Shown: piece after piece, positions 34,157-45,931 of the stretch
Layout of the letters: every line of letters starts with the position of its first letter
Position numbering within the stretch: position 1 is the stretch's first letter
Assembly: GCA_022385755.1 (NCBI GenBank)
Contig: MU278373.1
Coordinates: forward strand, 300,369-364,368
Reading direction: 5' to 3'
Length of the DNA stretch: 64,000 bases
From: Trametopsis cervina
Taxonomy: Eukaryota > Basidiomycota > Agaricomycetes > Polyporales > Irpicaceae
Notes under the pieces: generated by a model
What the model was told of the DNA's origin: nothing
The model's input: the letters and a program-made list of their open reading frames with translations, nothing else
The model's database searches: none
Made by a program: the position numbers and the translations under genes

Positions 34157-36601
34157 CTACGCTTCTTGTTCATATACATCCCACTCCGCAGCATATTCGT
34201 CGCCCTTATCGTCGACATCAGCATACATTTCATCGTCCGGTTCGCCTTCGCCGTCCCGCTCTTCCTGTACCACATCCATCATTGTTGACCTCGTGGTGGC
34301 CGGCGTGATCCCGACACCACCCCCGCCTTCCTCAACCACGACACCCGAATCATCCTCGAGGTCTTGCTCCATGGTCCAAAGTTCTTTGTCCATATCGACC
34401 TTCTCATCTACTGGGCCCGGTGGACCACCACCGTCGAATAAATCTCGTAGCGCATCATAATTGATGCGTTTGCTGTATCGCGGATTTTTCTTGATGAGAT
34501 TCCTCACGGATTCAGCCGCCGTAGCACCGTTTGGCGTCGAAGCATCCCGGGGCTTGTTATTCGCAGTTTTGCGTTTCTGTGATGAAAATCAATTCTGGGC
34601 GAAACGGCGCTTAAAGTTTGCCCGCGAGCGGATACGAACCTTGCGCTTCTTCTTCTCTGGCTCACCGCCAAGTTGCTCCTGCTCTGCTTTAGCTGCAAAA
34701 CCATTGAACAAAAGCGGCTGGTTGAGTTCGTGCACGCTAGGCACCAGGACAAGGCTTACCAGCAAGATTCTCCAGATAATCTCTGTTCATCTCAACCCAG
34801 ACTCGCTCTTTCATCCGGACCTCTTCTTCAGTCAGAATAAAAGCATCCAGCTCTTCTTCGTCCAAACCACCAAGAGCTTCGTCACCGGAAAATTCGGCTG
34901 CTCGCTGAGCATCTGCATCATCTAGTGCTTCACTGAGCTGTACGCCCTTATCTGTCCCCAGAAACGCAGACACTTCTTCTGCAAGCGCCGCATCGAGAGA
35001 GGCCTCAACAGGTGTGAGATCACCTGGATTTGATTCCGTCACTGTTGGGACGTCCGCTGTTGTACGAGAATCGAGCCTTGGTATTGAGTGGGCTAATGTA
35101 GAAGCACCGTGCCCCACCGCCATGTTAGGATGATCATAGTCGTCGGGTAGAAAAAGCGGCTCTTGCACCGTCCCCTGCAGGATACCTTCGTTAAATATGG
35201 CAGGATCAAACGAGCTGGTCATTCGAGGAGCACTGTCTGAATCTTCGAGTTGGTCATAGTCATGGTCGACAGTGAGTTCCTCCAGGTCTTCCGAATCTTC
35301 GTCCCGCTTCCTTTTCCGTTTCTTACCCTTCCCTCGAGTGCCCCTCTTCCCTTTGTACTCTGCTCCTAGTTCCGCGCCGTCCACTGTGACACCCATTTCT
35401 GCCTCCATCCTCTCTCGCTCCTCCTTTTCTCGCCCCCTCACGAACGCTGGAGGTTCATTCTCCTCTTCCAACCATACGCTCCTAAAGTCACCCACACTCA
35501 ACGCGGCGCTCCCAGTTCTCTTGAATTCCTCTAACCGCTTCCTCACTGTGCTGTCAGCAATCTTGACGACCTGCACGACCTCCGCAATGCTTCGTCGGAA
35601 GTTGTTCATACGTGCAGCCAGCAATAGCGCTGCACCGCAGATGCCGGACGGTCGACGTCCTCTGGCTAGCCAGTCGCGGTCCATGCGTGCGACAAGCCGA
35701 GTAGCATCAACGGCGACGCGTGCTGTCTCATCTCCGAATTCCAGGAGGGCGGCAAAACGAGATATGTGGTGGGAAGGGTCAATAGGGGGCAGCCGAAGGT
35801 TCAGTGTGCGGACAAGTTGGAGATATGTATGACCGAGCTCGAAAACGTTCACCTACGGATCGTCGTAAACCGTAAACTGGATGTATGCTTAGCAGAGCAG
35901 TCAGACACACCTGCAGTAAGTCCGAAAAATCAATGAGCATATAATTTCTTGTCTCCTTCTGTCGACATGCAACATATACGCAGACAGCAACAACGTGCAT
36001 GCTTCTTCTCCCGCGGGTGAACTTGTGCTCGAGAGCCAGGGTATAAAGACGGGAAGCGGCGAGTGCTACGATGTCGGAAAGGCGAAAGTGGTGGCATATT
36101 TGTTGAATTTTCCGAGTAGCTGCAGCAGGATATTCCAATACCGCCTTATAAGAGGCGCGGCGAGGGCGTACCGTTGGCTATTGTTTGCTCCCTGCTCTCA
36201 CTGCTGCCCCTATTTCCAAATGGTCCACCCATTCGTGCATGCGCTGCATAGAGGCGTTACTGTTAGTGCTGAGGGATAGAATGATTGTTCTGGTACGTAC
36301 TGGCACCCTGCCCAACGAAACTTCCTTGCACCATGGCCGCACCATTGCTGGTTTCTCCGAATGTCACCTGAACATTAGTGAGCGTCGCATAATCGGTGAA
36401 CTAGAATGGATAACAGAAAAGGTATACCGACTTCATTGACGATGGTGTTCTCCTCGACTACTGTGCCACAGTTCACACAGAAGCCATTCCCGGCGGCAGC
36501 ATCGTACTCAATTACCGTCCCTCCACAGTCCGTGCAAACAGTCTGAATTTCAACAATATGAGGTGCACATCGAGCTATATTTGAACAAGATAACGCACCA
36601 T
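34157..36601 (-). CDS. BRF1: TFIIIB subunit Brf1 (RNA polymerase III initiation factor)
   Basis: Brf1 binds TBP and recruits RNA polymerase III to tRNA and 5S genes in the nucleus. The zinc ribbon is at the N-terminus (VCTDCGG, FCVNCGT). Two cyclin-like repeats follow, the first with EYPAAATRKIQQICHHFRLS and ALEHKFTRGRRSMHVVAVCV, the second with ISRFAALLEFGDETARVA and RRPSGICGAALLLAARMNNF. The C-terminal TBP-binding segment includes KNPRYSKRINYDALRDLFDG and an acidic end. The first coding exon is just the ATG at 36599-36601; the donor follows at once and exon 2 resumes at 36542 with TVCTDC. About seven exons in all. The gene follows ORC1 on the same strand at about 200 bases. Confidence 0.9.
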
Positions 36602-36802
36602 TGCATGAGAGATTGAGATTAGATGAATGGTGTCCGCAACAGGAAGAAGTCTTCGACCTAAGCGAAGTGATCTTACTGTCACGTGATGTGCTATGGCCCG
36701 TCTGCCTCGAAGGGTTATGTTCGCAAGTATGCAAAGAATCGTCCTGTCATCCATCATTGCATTTACATGATGTCTGAAATACAGATGCAAGCTGCCCATA
36801 TA

Positions 36803-39800
36803 TCAAATATTCAATGCATTCTTCCATTTCGTCCCCCCTACTTCTCCCAGTACTCTTTCTACCTCAGTGTGCTCGAGATTGAGAACAAGTCTTTTCTCCT
36901 CTTCTGCTTTCCTCGATACAATCGCTCCTTCTTCACACAGTATGGCACGCGATGCCACTAAAGAGTCGAGGACCATGGCAAGTTCTCCAGCGGAGGGTAT
37001 TCTGGTCGTATCTTCCTCTTCAGCTAGGACATTTATATGGAGCAAATGTTGACGCTGAACCTGGCGTATGACATTGGTTAAGAGGTGAGGAACGCTAGAA
37101 GATCGAGCGGTCTCACATCTCCCCACTTGATTTCTTCAACTCCCTCTCTCCTGACGCATCTCAGCAGTGCTGCCAACATCAGACGCTCGTGGAAGCTTAG
37201 CTCGCGAAGATAAGCCGCGGTTGGGCTATTCTGCATGTCCACAATAACCCGTTTCACATCGTCAGTCCGCACAGCACGTGCTTGCGGCTGGACTAGTTCA
37301 ACCGCTCGACTATGAGATTTAATTTAGTACAATCTCTGGCTCGCCTCACACCACACGCACCGACATATATCTAACACTCTTCGTGCGTCACCACTGATTG
37401 ACGACACTTTCATCGCTGCAAATTTAATACTATCCGGTGCCATAACATCCAAGCTGCTAGGTGGCAGCCCCTTCCTTGCATGTTGAAGTCGGGTCTTGAT
37501 TATCTGTTCTAGTTGTGGCGTGGTATACGGTTGAAAGTTGATTCGAACCATACCTACAGTTTCTCACAGTCAAGCATCGTGAATAGCGAAGGAAGGGGAC
37601 TGCATACCGAGTCGACTTCTGACGCGACCTGTCATGACGCGCTCAGGAAGATCCATAGTATTAGCGACAGCCAATACGACTAGCTTTGAGCCCATCAAAG
37701 TTGGCCAGTTGAAGAAGTTGTATACGACGTCTTGTTTCGTTGTCATGAGCTGATCCAGTTCATCCATCAAAACGATACTGATTACTGAAGACGTTAATTC
37801 CAATGATGAGATTGTGAGGGTAGCTGTACGCACCATGCATGACCACTTGGGCCGAAGCGCTCGCCTTGACCAAAGTGCTTCGAGAGCTGCCTCAGAGACT
37901 CTTTCGCGCTGATTTTGAGATGTCCATCACGAGCTACGTTATGTCCCGAAACCGCCTCCCAAAGGAGGTTATACGCAGTCGACGGTTCTGGTATTCTGAG
38001 ACCGTTGATTTCGACGTACGTGAATGGACTGGCTTCCTGTTCGTGTAGAGTTTATTAGTTCCAGGATGGAATGGGGACTGTGAATATACATTCTGCTCAG
38101 CCATCCTCTTCAGCTCTCGCACGACAGCGTGTACAGTGGCTGTCTTGCCGGTACCGGGAACTCCAGAGATATCTGCGGGGCATTGAGGCAAACATACTGG
38201 CACAAAGAGCTCAAGCACGTACAGATACATCCGCCGCTGCCTTCCTCGAGTAACTCCTCGACGGCTTGCAGTACCTTTGCATACTCCTCTTCCCGAGAGG
38301 GTAACTTGTGAGATTCCGGTCGAGAAGCAACGTGAAGCACATGCATCGCACGCAGCCACGGGTCTTGAGGAAGTTTCTCCAACTGCAACGCTACATCCTC
38401 GACCCCATCGAGAGGGGGTGGCCGAACAGCCAATGTCCGCTTCTTAGCACGAGCGCGTAGAGCAGCTTTTGAATGTGGTGTAGGTGCGGCCAGCGTCGCT
38501 CGTCCCTTTCGCGGAGTACTGACAGTACCGCCTCGCTTTCTGCGTGACGGGGTCCGGGGCACGAAGTCATCCGCGTCTTCATTCGTTGATAAGTCATCCT
38601 CTGCTACTTCGTCCACACCGTCTTCCTTCTCGGAAGCCGAATCGCTATGTGCGGAACGGGCTATAAAGTCAGAGCCGCCGTCACTCTCTTCAGATGTCTC
38701 TGCTGTTGCCACTCGCGATGCCCGGTTCGCACCCCGCTCTCTTCCCCGACGTGAAGGCGTTGCTGGCAACGGTGTGGTGCCCTTACGAAGATCAAACTCC
38801 GGGGCTGGAATGGCACTAATAGCTCTGTCGCTGTGGTTTATTTGTTGTCTCACTCGTTTTGCCGGAGAGACAGAGCCTCGCACTGTTCGCTTTCTCTTTC
38901 GTTTGGAAGGGGACTCGATGTCGCTATTATCGCCTTCAAACTTTTCTTCAATGATTCCTGGCAATGTACCACGTCCACGACGACTAGGTCCGGCTGCAGC
39001 GGGTTTCTGTGGTGTATCCGGAGGATTCAGCGCCGTCACGTCCCAGTGCTGAGGCGACTCCCAAAATCTGCTGGCTTTGACGGCTTCGTGGTGATGGTCG
39101 ACCCAGCGAAAGTCATAGTAAAACCCTTTCGAGATATTGACGGCGTAAAAGCAACAATAGTGTTTCGTTGTAGCTGGGACATAGACGTTAGCTTCATCGC
39201 AAGACCACCAGAAATAGGCACACGTACCATCAGGTATGAGAGGCCTCTCAGAACTAATAGTACAGTGACCAATGATACATGCAGCGGGCAGGATGTCATT
39301 GTTTGCCAGCGTATAGTATATTTCTGCCTGTATAGACTCAGTAAGTGACAAAATAGTGATGCTCAAGACCGACCTCTTCATGTCTGCGGTCTGCTCGGAT
39401 CGCCGGCAGCTCCGATGGGCGAACAAACCAATGCACAGACACATTCAAGCAGATCTCCTTGTCTTCGTGTTTAACCTTCCAAATACCTGTCACAACGGCT
39501 ATGCTTGGATCTCGTGAGGAATTGTCTATGAGCACGGTGTCTCCAACCTTGAATACGCCTGTGTTGACGTGACTGGGATGTTTGGCTTTGCCGTAAACCT
39601 TCACCGCTTTCTTGGGAAAGTCGTCTTGACTGAATCTATTGTAGAAGTGGGTTTGGACTGTCTTGATGTCAATGTGCTCGTCCTGGAGTTCAGCATACTG
39701 GCTGCCCGTCAGGTCGGTCGCGACTTTAACACTGCGTGTGTGAACAGGTGTTGAGCTATCCGCATGAGCTTCAGACGATAGGTCATGTTGTACACGTCGT

Positions 39801-39823
39801 GAACGTCGGAGAGATGGTGCCAT
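36803..39823 (-). CDS. ORC1: Origin recognition complex subunit 1
   Basis: Orc1 is the ATP-binding subunit of the origin recognition complex that loads the MCM helicase. The N-terminal half has a BAH domain (GVFKVGDTVLIDNSSRDPS, VHWFVRPSELP, then FWWSCDEANVYVP). A long basic and acidic disordered linker follows, rich in Ser, Arg and Lys (SPSKRKRKRTVRGS). The AAA+ core has Walker A in YISGVPGTGKTATVHAVV and Walker B in VVLMDELDQLMTT, sensor 1 in VLAVANTMDLPER, and SISGDARRVLDICR near sensor 2. The winged-helix end closes at KWKNALNI. The start at 39823 begins MAPSLRRSRRVQ. Splice sites were not all fixed, but domain order is complete. Confidence 0.92.
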
Positions 39824-40218
39824 GGAATGAAGACGAGTTAGGTAAAGACAGTGGCCAAGTTGCGATGCTACCTAAAACACGATCACGCGTATGTCACATG
39901 ATGCTGGACTCCCTCCAAAACCTCCGAGCATGATAATTCAGCTGGAACCAACGGAACGTTGATGAACACCTAGAGTGTCACGTTATGTTCATGTACTTTA
40001 TGTAACCAGCCAGTGATAAGCGGTACTGTTTTGCTGTGGTAGTGAATTGATGTGCATTACCGCAGGGACAGGGGCTAATATTCACGTGACCTCATGAACG
40101 CCTCTCAGGCTGATAAACAGGACATTGGTCCTTTGTCTTCATCCACCACCTCATGTTCCTTTCTTGTATAGCGTCTGACTAGTCTATATAGTCAAAATCG
40201 GCCTCCTTCAACAGAAAC
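39824..40218. other. Divergent promoter region of ORC1 and the first F-box gene
   Basis: About 400 bases with no coding exon. It must serve both divergent genes. No clear TATA element is seen. Confidence 0.4.
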
Positions 40219-42016
40219 ATGCCTGTTGCATCTTGTAGCACCAAGTTGACACGCGTGCTGGAAATTCCGGAAATCCTTGAACTCATTTTCAGCTTCCTGG
40301 ACGAAGACTCGAACGCAAGGACAGCCACCGTTTGCAAAAAATGGTCAGAGATCTCACTGAACATCCTGTGGCGGGAAGTCACAGAACCAATCCACCTTTT
40401 TACGCTCCTCGCACCCCTAGAGCGTACATACCAGACTCGAAGCACTGGACCGATGTTTTGGCAGGATCAGTGGGTACGTGGTGTATATATCCGGTACGAC
40501 AAGTTACTCACTCTGATCATAGATCTTCTCTAAGACACCTGGTGTGGATGACTGGGCTCGGTTTATGCGCTACGCGCGTCGAGTGCGTATACTCTATCTG
40601 GACGAGAGGGGCAAGGAGGATGTCATCGCCCAGGGTGTTTTCGACGAGATGTCGCGTTCTCGCGTCGATCTTAGCGTCCTCCCCAACTTGCGCGTTCTCA
40701 CTTGGCTCACCGATTCTGTCGACCGCATGCGACTCTCCCTTCTCTTCCAGCACAAAAGTATCATACACTTCAACGTTTACCTCCACAAGACGGAAGCATA
40801 CCCCCTGGCCACATTCTTCAAAGAAGTTTTGCTACGAATGCCGAACCTCCATTATCTCGACCTCCGCTTTGAATTTCCGGCGCGAGACGTGGAAGATGAA
40901 CTCATCGAGCTATTGGGAGGGTTGAAGGCGCTCGAGCGTGTAGTCCTACCTGTCTACACGTTGACATCCAGGATCATGGAAGAATTGGCCAAGCACGAGT
41001 ATCTCAACACCATACAGTTTGAGTTCATGGAGTCTCAAGGCCGCGGCGACATGGACGACGTTCAGAATTGGCGTCCACAACTGACAGAAGGTGCATTCCC
41101 CGCTCTATGGGACCTATCACTCAGTGCCAACCTCAGCGACATGACGAGATTCCTCACTGGCGACTTCGCACCGTCTAAACTTACGTCATTGTACGTGCAG
41201 ATTCTCTCAGCTCCCCCGGGGGAGATGGTCAGCGAGTTCCTAAACGCATTGTCGGTACATTGCAAGCTATTAAGTCATCTCTATCTGGACTTCTTCACAT
41301 CTTCCGCTATACTTCCTACTCCAGATACGTGGTCGCGACTCAACTACGAAGCACTCCGCCCACTACTTTCCTGTTCCAAGCTTGTCTCGTTCGAGATGAG
41401 ATGGGATCACGTACTCGACATTACGCAGGAGGATGTAGAAGAAATGGCATCCAAATGGCCATCACTACAGACTTTACTCTTGAACTGCGAACCAGTGGAC
41501 AGTTCTATACCTCCCCAACTTGATCTGCGAGCCCTCCTTCCCTTCGCCCGCCATTGTCCGCAGTTGACAGAACTCGGACTGTACCTCTCTGCTACAGACA
41601 CTGTAGATGTGCCCATTCTTGACCATCAACTCAAACCATTCACCTCGCTCGAAAGACTTTGCGTGGGATTATCCAGTATCACAGATGCGGGCCATACTGC
41701 TTTGTTTCTGAGCCAAATCCTGCCTCTCGGATGCGATATTCTGGCCGGAGTGACCTGGCCGGACGACGTTGGCGTCGTCGAGACTACGGCGAACGCTGTC
41801 ACCTTAGACAGGCTCCAGAAAGAGGCGGCCGGATGGCATGAGAAGTGGGTCGAGGTATCGAAAATGCTCCCTTTGTTGACGAAGCTGCGCATGGACGAAC
41901 GCGCGGCAAGAGAGTCTCTGCAAGAGGAAGTGGAAGATTTGAGAATCCGATGCAAGATTCTGTCAGAACGAGCCAATGTGAGGATGGATCCGGACGGGGG
42001 TTGTGTCCCTTTCTGA
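40219..42016 (+). CDS. F-box protein with leucine-rich repeat-like body, copy 1
   Basis: Two exons, 40219-40473 and 40523-42016, joined in phase. The F-box is at residues about 14-55 (VLEIPEILELIFSFLDEDSN, VCKKWSEISLNILW). The body of about 480 residues has repeated leucine-rich strand-helix units (LTSLYVQILS, LSHLYLDFFTS, LTELGLYLSA). The end is a coiled-coil-like Glu/Arg stretch. This is the usual plan of Agaricomycete F-box/LRR proteins, presumed SCF ligase adaptors; the target is unknown. A paralog of the same plan lies at 45932-47725, and a duplicate of this gene's 3' end lies at 44929-45288. Confidence 0.85.
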
Positions 42017-42335
42017 ATGCCACGATTGTGGGTTCTGATGCAGTATGGTGCGTATTCGGTGTGATCTTGATCAATTATGCTCACCCGCGCTGACGACTCA
42101 TGCAGTGCCTTCTGTGAACCCGGCCCTGCATCCTAGGTCATCATTCCTTGAGCGTTGTGCTATATTTCCCTGACTCCGGTCCAACAGTTCTTCGTTGTTC
42201 ATTTACCCATGTACGCCTTGGATCTGTGCGATATATATTTAAGATATTATTGTTTTCTTGACATTTTTCAGCTGGGCACTTAACGCGTATTGGCCAACTG
42301 CTAATTCTCCAAACGGAATGTTGTCGAGGACTGCT
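41960..42335 (+). repeat. Direct repeat, copy A (3' end of the first F-box gene)
   Basis: The last coding bases and 3' flank of the F-box gene, from CTGTCAGAACG to GTCGAGGACTG. It is repeated at 44929-45288 with scattered differences and small gaps; shared words include CCTTGAGCGTTGT and TTGGATCTGTGCGATA. Confidence 0.8.
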
Positions 42336-42852
42336 GCGGAGGATCAACTGCGCACACGTGATGACCTATAACCCAAACGACACCCCTATAAACCACTTTG
42401 CGTTCGGACCCCCCTTGTTTGTGTAACTTTACTGCTAACGGCATCTCTGTCTGAAAGCTCTCTCAAACATCAGATACCCGTAAGAGTGATTGCCTCATTT
42501 CCCCCTTCGTCCGTTGTACTTACGAGCTTTTATTCCCCTGTGGTAATCCATCTGTCGGATGCGGAGCTTGAAGCTCTCGGATTCCTCGGCTCTGGTCAGC
42601 ACCTTCGTCTCTTCGCACGTTTATCCCTCTTTTAGTATCACGCCTTTAGATGCTATTCAGCAGGTGGTCGACTTCGTCCAGGCGATTAAGAAGGTCCCTC
42701 AGCAGCTCGAATGTGAGCATCTGCATCTTCGTCTGTTTCCCTTTCCGTCTCTATAACCTACTGAGCGACTACATGTTCAGGGCTGACCGTCTTCCAACTC
42801 CAACGCTTCAACGCCCAAAGTGAAATACCACGCCAGGATTCCTGCCTCGCCA
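42336..42852. other. Upstream region of the peptidase pseudogene
   Basis: About 500 bases. A TATA-like CCTATAAACC is near 42385. A short open frame at 42559-42756 could be an old 5' exon of the pseudogene, but this is uncertain. Confidence 0.35.
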
Positions 42853-44745
42853 ATGTCCCTCTTCGACGTTTTCGACACCACAGCTGCCGAGTTGAATCCA
42901 GTCTCACCCTCCGAGCGCGTCCACTTCTATGCCGGCGTCTCCGAGTACCATCCTCTTTTTCTCCACCGTTCCGATGTCCTGTAACATCCCTTCGTCATCC
43001 CTCGCAAGAGGTTATCTGTCATCCCAGAGAAGACCGCTCACTCTGCGAACCATCCGATCCTCAAGGGCAGGCTTTGGAAGAAGACAGTTGCTCCTGAGAC
43101 CATCACGCTTCTCAAGGATCCGGGCCGTGGCGTTTGTGTCTCCACAATGCTGCCTATCAATTTTTCTACGTCTGACGAGGACGGCAGGGTTATCTTCGAC
43201 GACTACATCGTGCTATGGAATCCCGTCCATCCCAACACTACGCAGGAGACCTCCTGCTGCGACGCCAACGCCGGCATCCTCTCTATCCTCGCCAAGTACG
43301 GCGTTCAAGACGCCGCTGTCCATTGCTGTCAAGTACCTCGGCGGTCCCCCTCCCATGATGCGCGTGGTCCGGGATACGGACCCGACCCACTATATCCGTC
43401 GAGCTCTGACAGCTGGCTTAGGTATTCCCCTTGCCGCGGAGGCGTTGGTGAACAGCGATACTCAGGGCTCGCTCGGCCTGTACTCTTATGAGGGGAAGGA
43501 TCGGCGTGGGGACAAGAGCAAGAGGTTCATGTGCCTTACGAACAAGCACGTCACCTCCTCCGACACCACCAAGGTCTACGATTACGGACGCCCAGGTGCT
43601 CCTCAGCAATTCGCAGATAACTGCGGCTGCCATCGGTTCCAGCAGGTGGTCGACGAGGCTCGTGCATTAATCGCCACAAAGCTCGGTGACACGTGGTTAT
43701 TCGCCGAACAGCTCGCGGACATGGCGACGAAGCCGAAATCTGAGGACGAGGAGGAGGCAATAGCAAACAAGGAGTACAAGGAGTGGAAGTAGCTGGAATT
43801 GAAGACAGCAGAGAAAGACGTTGTCTAGTTGGCCGGCTTACTCCAACTCCTCAACTCCATTTGGAGCGACGCCTACCAGCGTATTATCGGTTACCTCGAT
43901 TGTGCTCCTAAAATCGCCCAAGACCTCGACACCCGCCGCTACACTCGTCACCTCGGCGTCATCGCGCTCCACCACACCAAGTTCAAGGATGGCTTTCAAG
44001 GCAGTTCTGTCTATCTTGGTACGTGCACAATTTATGTTTTTCTCGTCTAATGGAAACACATGTATCTCCAGCCGGCAAGTATACTCGCAATGAGATCGAA
44101 TTGTTCGTTAACCCCAATTCCGCCAGCCAGCCCTACTTCAAATACCCCAACGACCATCTCTTCAGGCTGTCGAGATTTGTCGACTCGAAAAACATGGCCA
44201 GCTCGTACATTTTGAACGAGAACGGCAACGCTGGTTTCATCGTTGCCAAGGATGGGCAGTCGACCGACCTCACCTTTGGTCGCTTCTCAGAGTTGGAAGC
44301 TTACACATGTGACAAGTTTAGACACCACTCCTAGGAGGTTGCTGTACTGAACTTCAGCAAGAAGCAGAAGCACGGCAGCTTTTCCATAAAAGGCGACTCT
44401 AGCGTAGCCATCTTCAACGCCGAAGGCAAGCTCGTCGCCATCTTGCATTCTAGCATGCCAAGAGGCATATCCAACCACGTCACCTTCGGAAATCCCGGTC
44501 ACTACGTTGTCGGGCTCATTAAAGAGCACTATTCTCACGCCAATTTCGACCGCCTGAAGTTCAACGTATGTTTTCTTCGAATCTTTGTATTCTACGACAT
44601 TCGTCTTCTTCAAGTGCAAATTGAAAGAAAATTCCCCAGATGCACCTTGACGCAATGTGATGTCTTCCGGCCACAGTCTACCTCTCCTCATGTCTCAAAA
44701 GCTCACTACGAATATTTAACATCAACATGTATATCCGTCTTCTCC
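42853..44745 (+). pseudogene. Trypsin-like serine peptidase family pseudogene
   Basis: The region reads almost continuously as a large Agaricomycete family of trypsin-fold proteins. Landmarks: FYAGVSEYHP, then IVLWNPVHPNTT and AGILSILAKYGV, then GGPPPMMRVV and GSLGLYSYEG, then LTNKHVTSSDTT with the catalytic-type His. Later come RHYTR-like YTRHLGVIALHH, LTFGRFSELEAY, SIKGDSSVAIF where the family has GDSG, and HSSMPRGISNHVTFG. It is broken by at least five lesions: an in-frame TAA near 42980, a frameshift near 43315-43330, and in-frame TAG codons near 43790, 43827 and 44332. One ordinary intron (about 44019-44071) remains. Reading is otherwise good, so inactivation looks recent. Confidence 0.7.
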
Positions 44746-45931
44746 AGTGCACCCGCGGAGACGTGACATCCGCCAGCTGCCCGTACGCACAAACCATGCG
44801 CTATGGACGACGGTCTTCCGACCTCGCAGAATCCCCCTCCGGATACGACATACATCCATGACGACACAATCGAGTGATGCGCGTCGGCGTTGGGTTTGGG
44901 TGACACGCTACGGACACGCCGTAAACTCCTGTCAGAACGGGCCAATGCGGGGATGGATCCGAGCAGGTCGTGTGTCCCCTTCTAAATGACATGATCAGAG
45001 GTGAGCAGTCAGCGTGATCTTGATCAGTTATCCTCACCCGCGCTCACGATTCATGCAGTGCCTTCTGTAGACTCCGGCCCTGCAGCCTAGGTCATCGTTC
45101 CTTGAGCGTTGTTCTATTTTTCCCACGTGACTCCGGCCCAACAATTCACCGTTGTTCTTATCCATGCACGTCTTGGATCTGTGCGATAGATATTTGCGAT
45201 ATTACTGTTTTTTGTTGACATTTTTCAGCTTGGACACTACGCAACACGGCCAACTATTAGCCTGTATAACGGAATGTCGAGGACTGCGAGCTCTAACTGA
45301 CAGATCAGGGATCTTACTCCTTGTCATGCATGGATTGTCTCGCCGCGGCAACCCGGTCTTTATGAGAGTCTTCAGGCATGTAGCTAGATCCCCGGGTTAT
45401 TCCCCGTGTCAGCAGGAACGAAGCAGGAAGAACCGCGGATAGTTCACATGGTATACTTACTAGGATTGGACAGGTGGGCGCTACAGTACTAATACTTCAA
45501 GTGCTGATTACTATGGCTGACTGGCGAGTACGTAAGATCTGGCATTTAGTGAGGCAATCTACTACTAAACCTCCATTCTACGCCCTCGTATCTGACGCCT
45601 GAGCTTTAATTGTGGCGGAAGTATAACACATGCATCAACGTCTTCCTAATATAGCCGACCACGGGTGTAAGCCTGTATTCATCAACACTGTGGTCTTTGC
45701 TGAAACACCGTCTTGGTGACGTAGACCACATCTGCGTAGCTCGTAAGTAATCAATGGTTCTGACCTTTGATTACCTCTCATCAGATAAGTGAGATCGGAA
45801 CTCGCTAAACTTTGGATCAGGACACGCGCAGAACTGAAAGAGGTAAGTTATAAAGGCCGCACAGACCCAGCCTGAGAACTAACCGGTACCACTCTCCCCC
45901 AAACCCCTTCCACAGCCGCATCCGCCTGCTT
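44746..45931. other. Spacer with a duplicated relic
   Basis: About 1.2 kb before the second F-box gene. It contains the repeat relic 44929-45288 and otherwise no supported gene. Confidence 0.45.
44929..45288 (+). repeat. Direct repeat, copy B (relic of F-box gene 3' end)
   Basis: Matches 41960-42335 along nearly its whole length, including the codons for LSERANVRMDP (here altered) and the 3' flank. It has no F-box gene attached, so it is a relic of duplication. Confidence 0.8.

Noticed and set aside
35272..35832. Plus-strand frame of 186 codons
   Set aside because: Antisense to the second cyclin repeat and linker of BRF1.
42853..44745. Stop-codon readthrough of TAG in the peptidase-like gene
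   Set aside because: One stop is TAA and there is also a frameshift, so decay explains the locus better than recoding.
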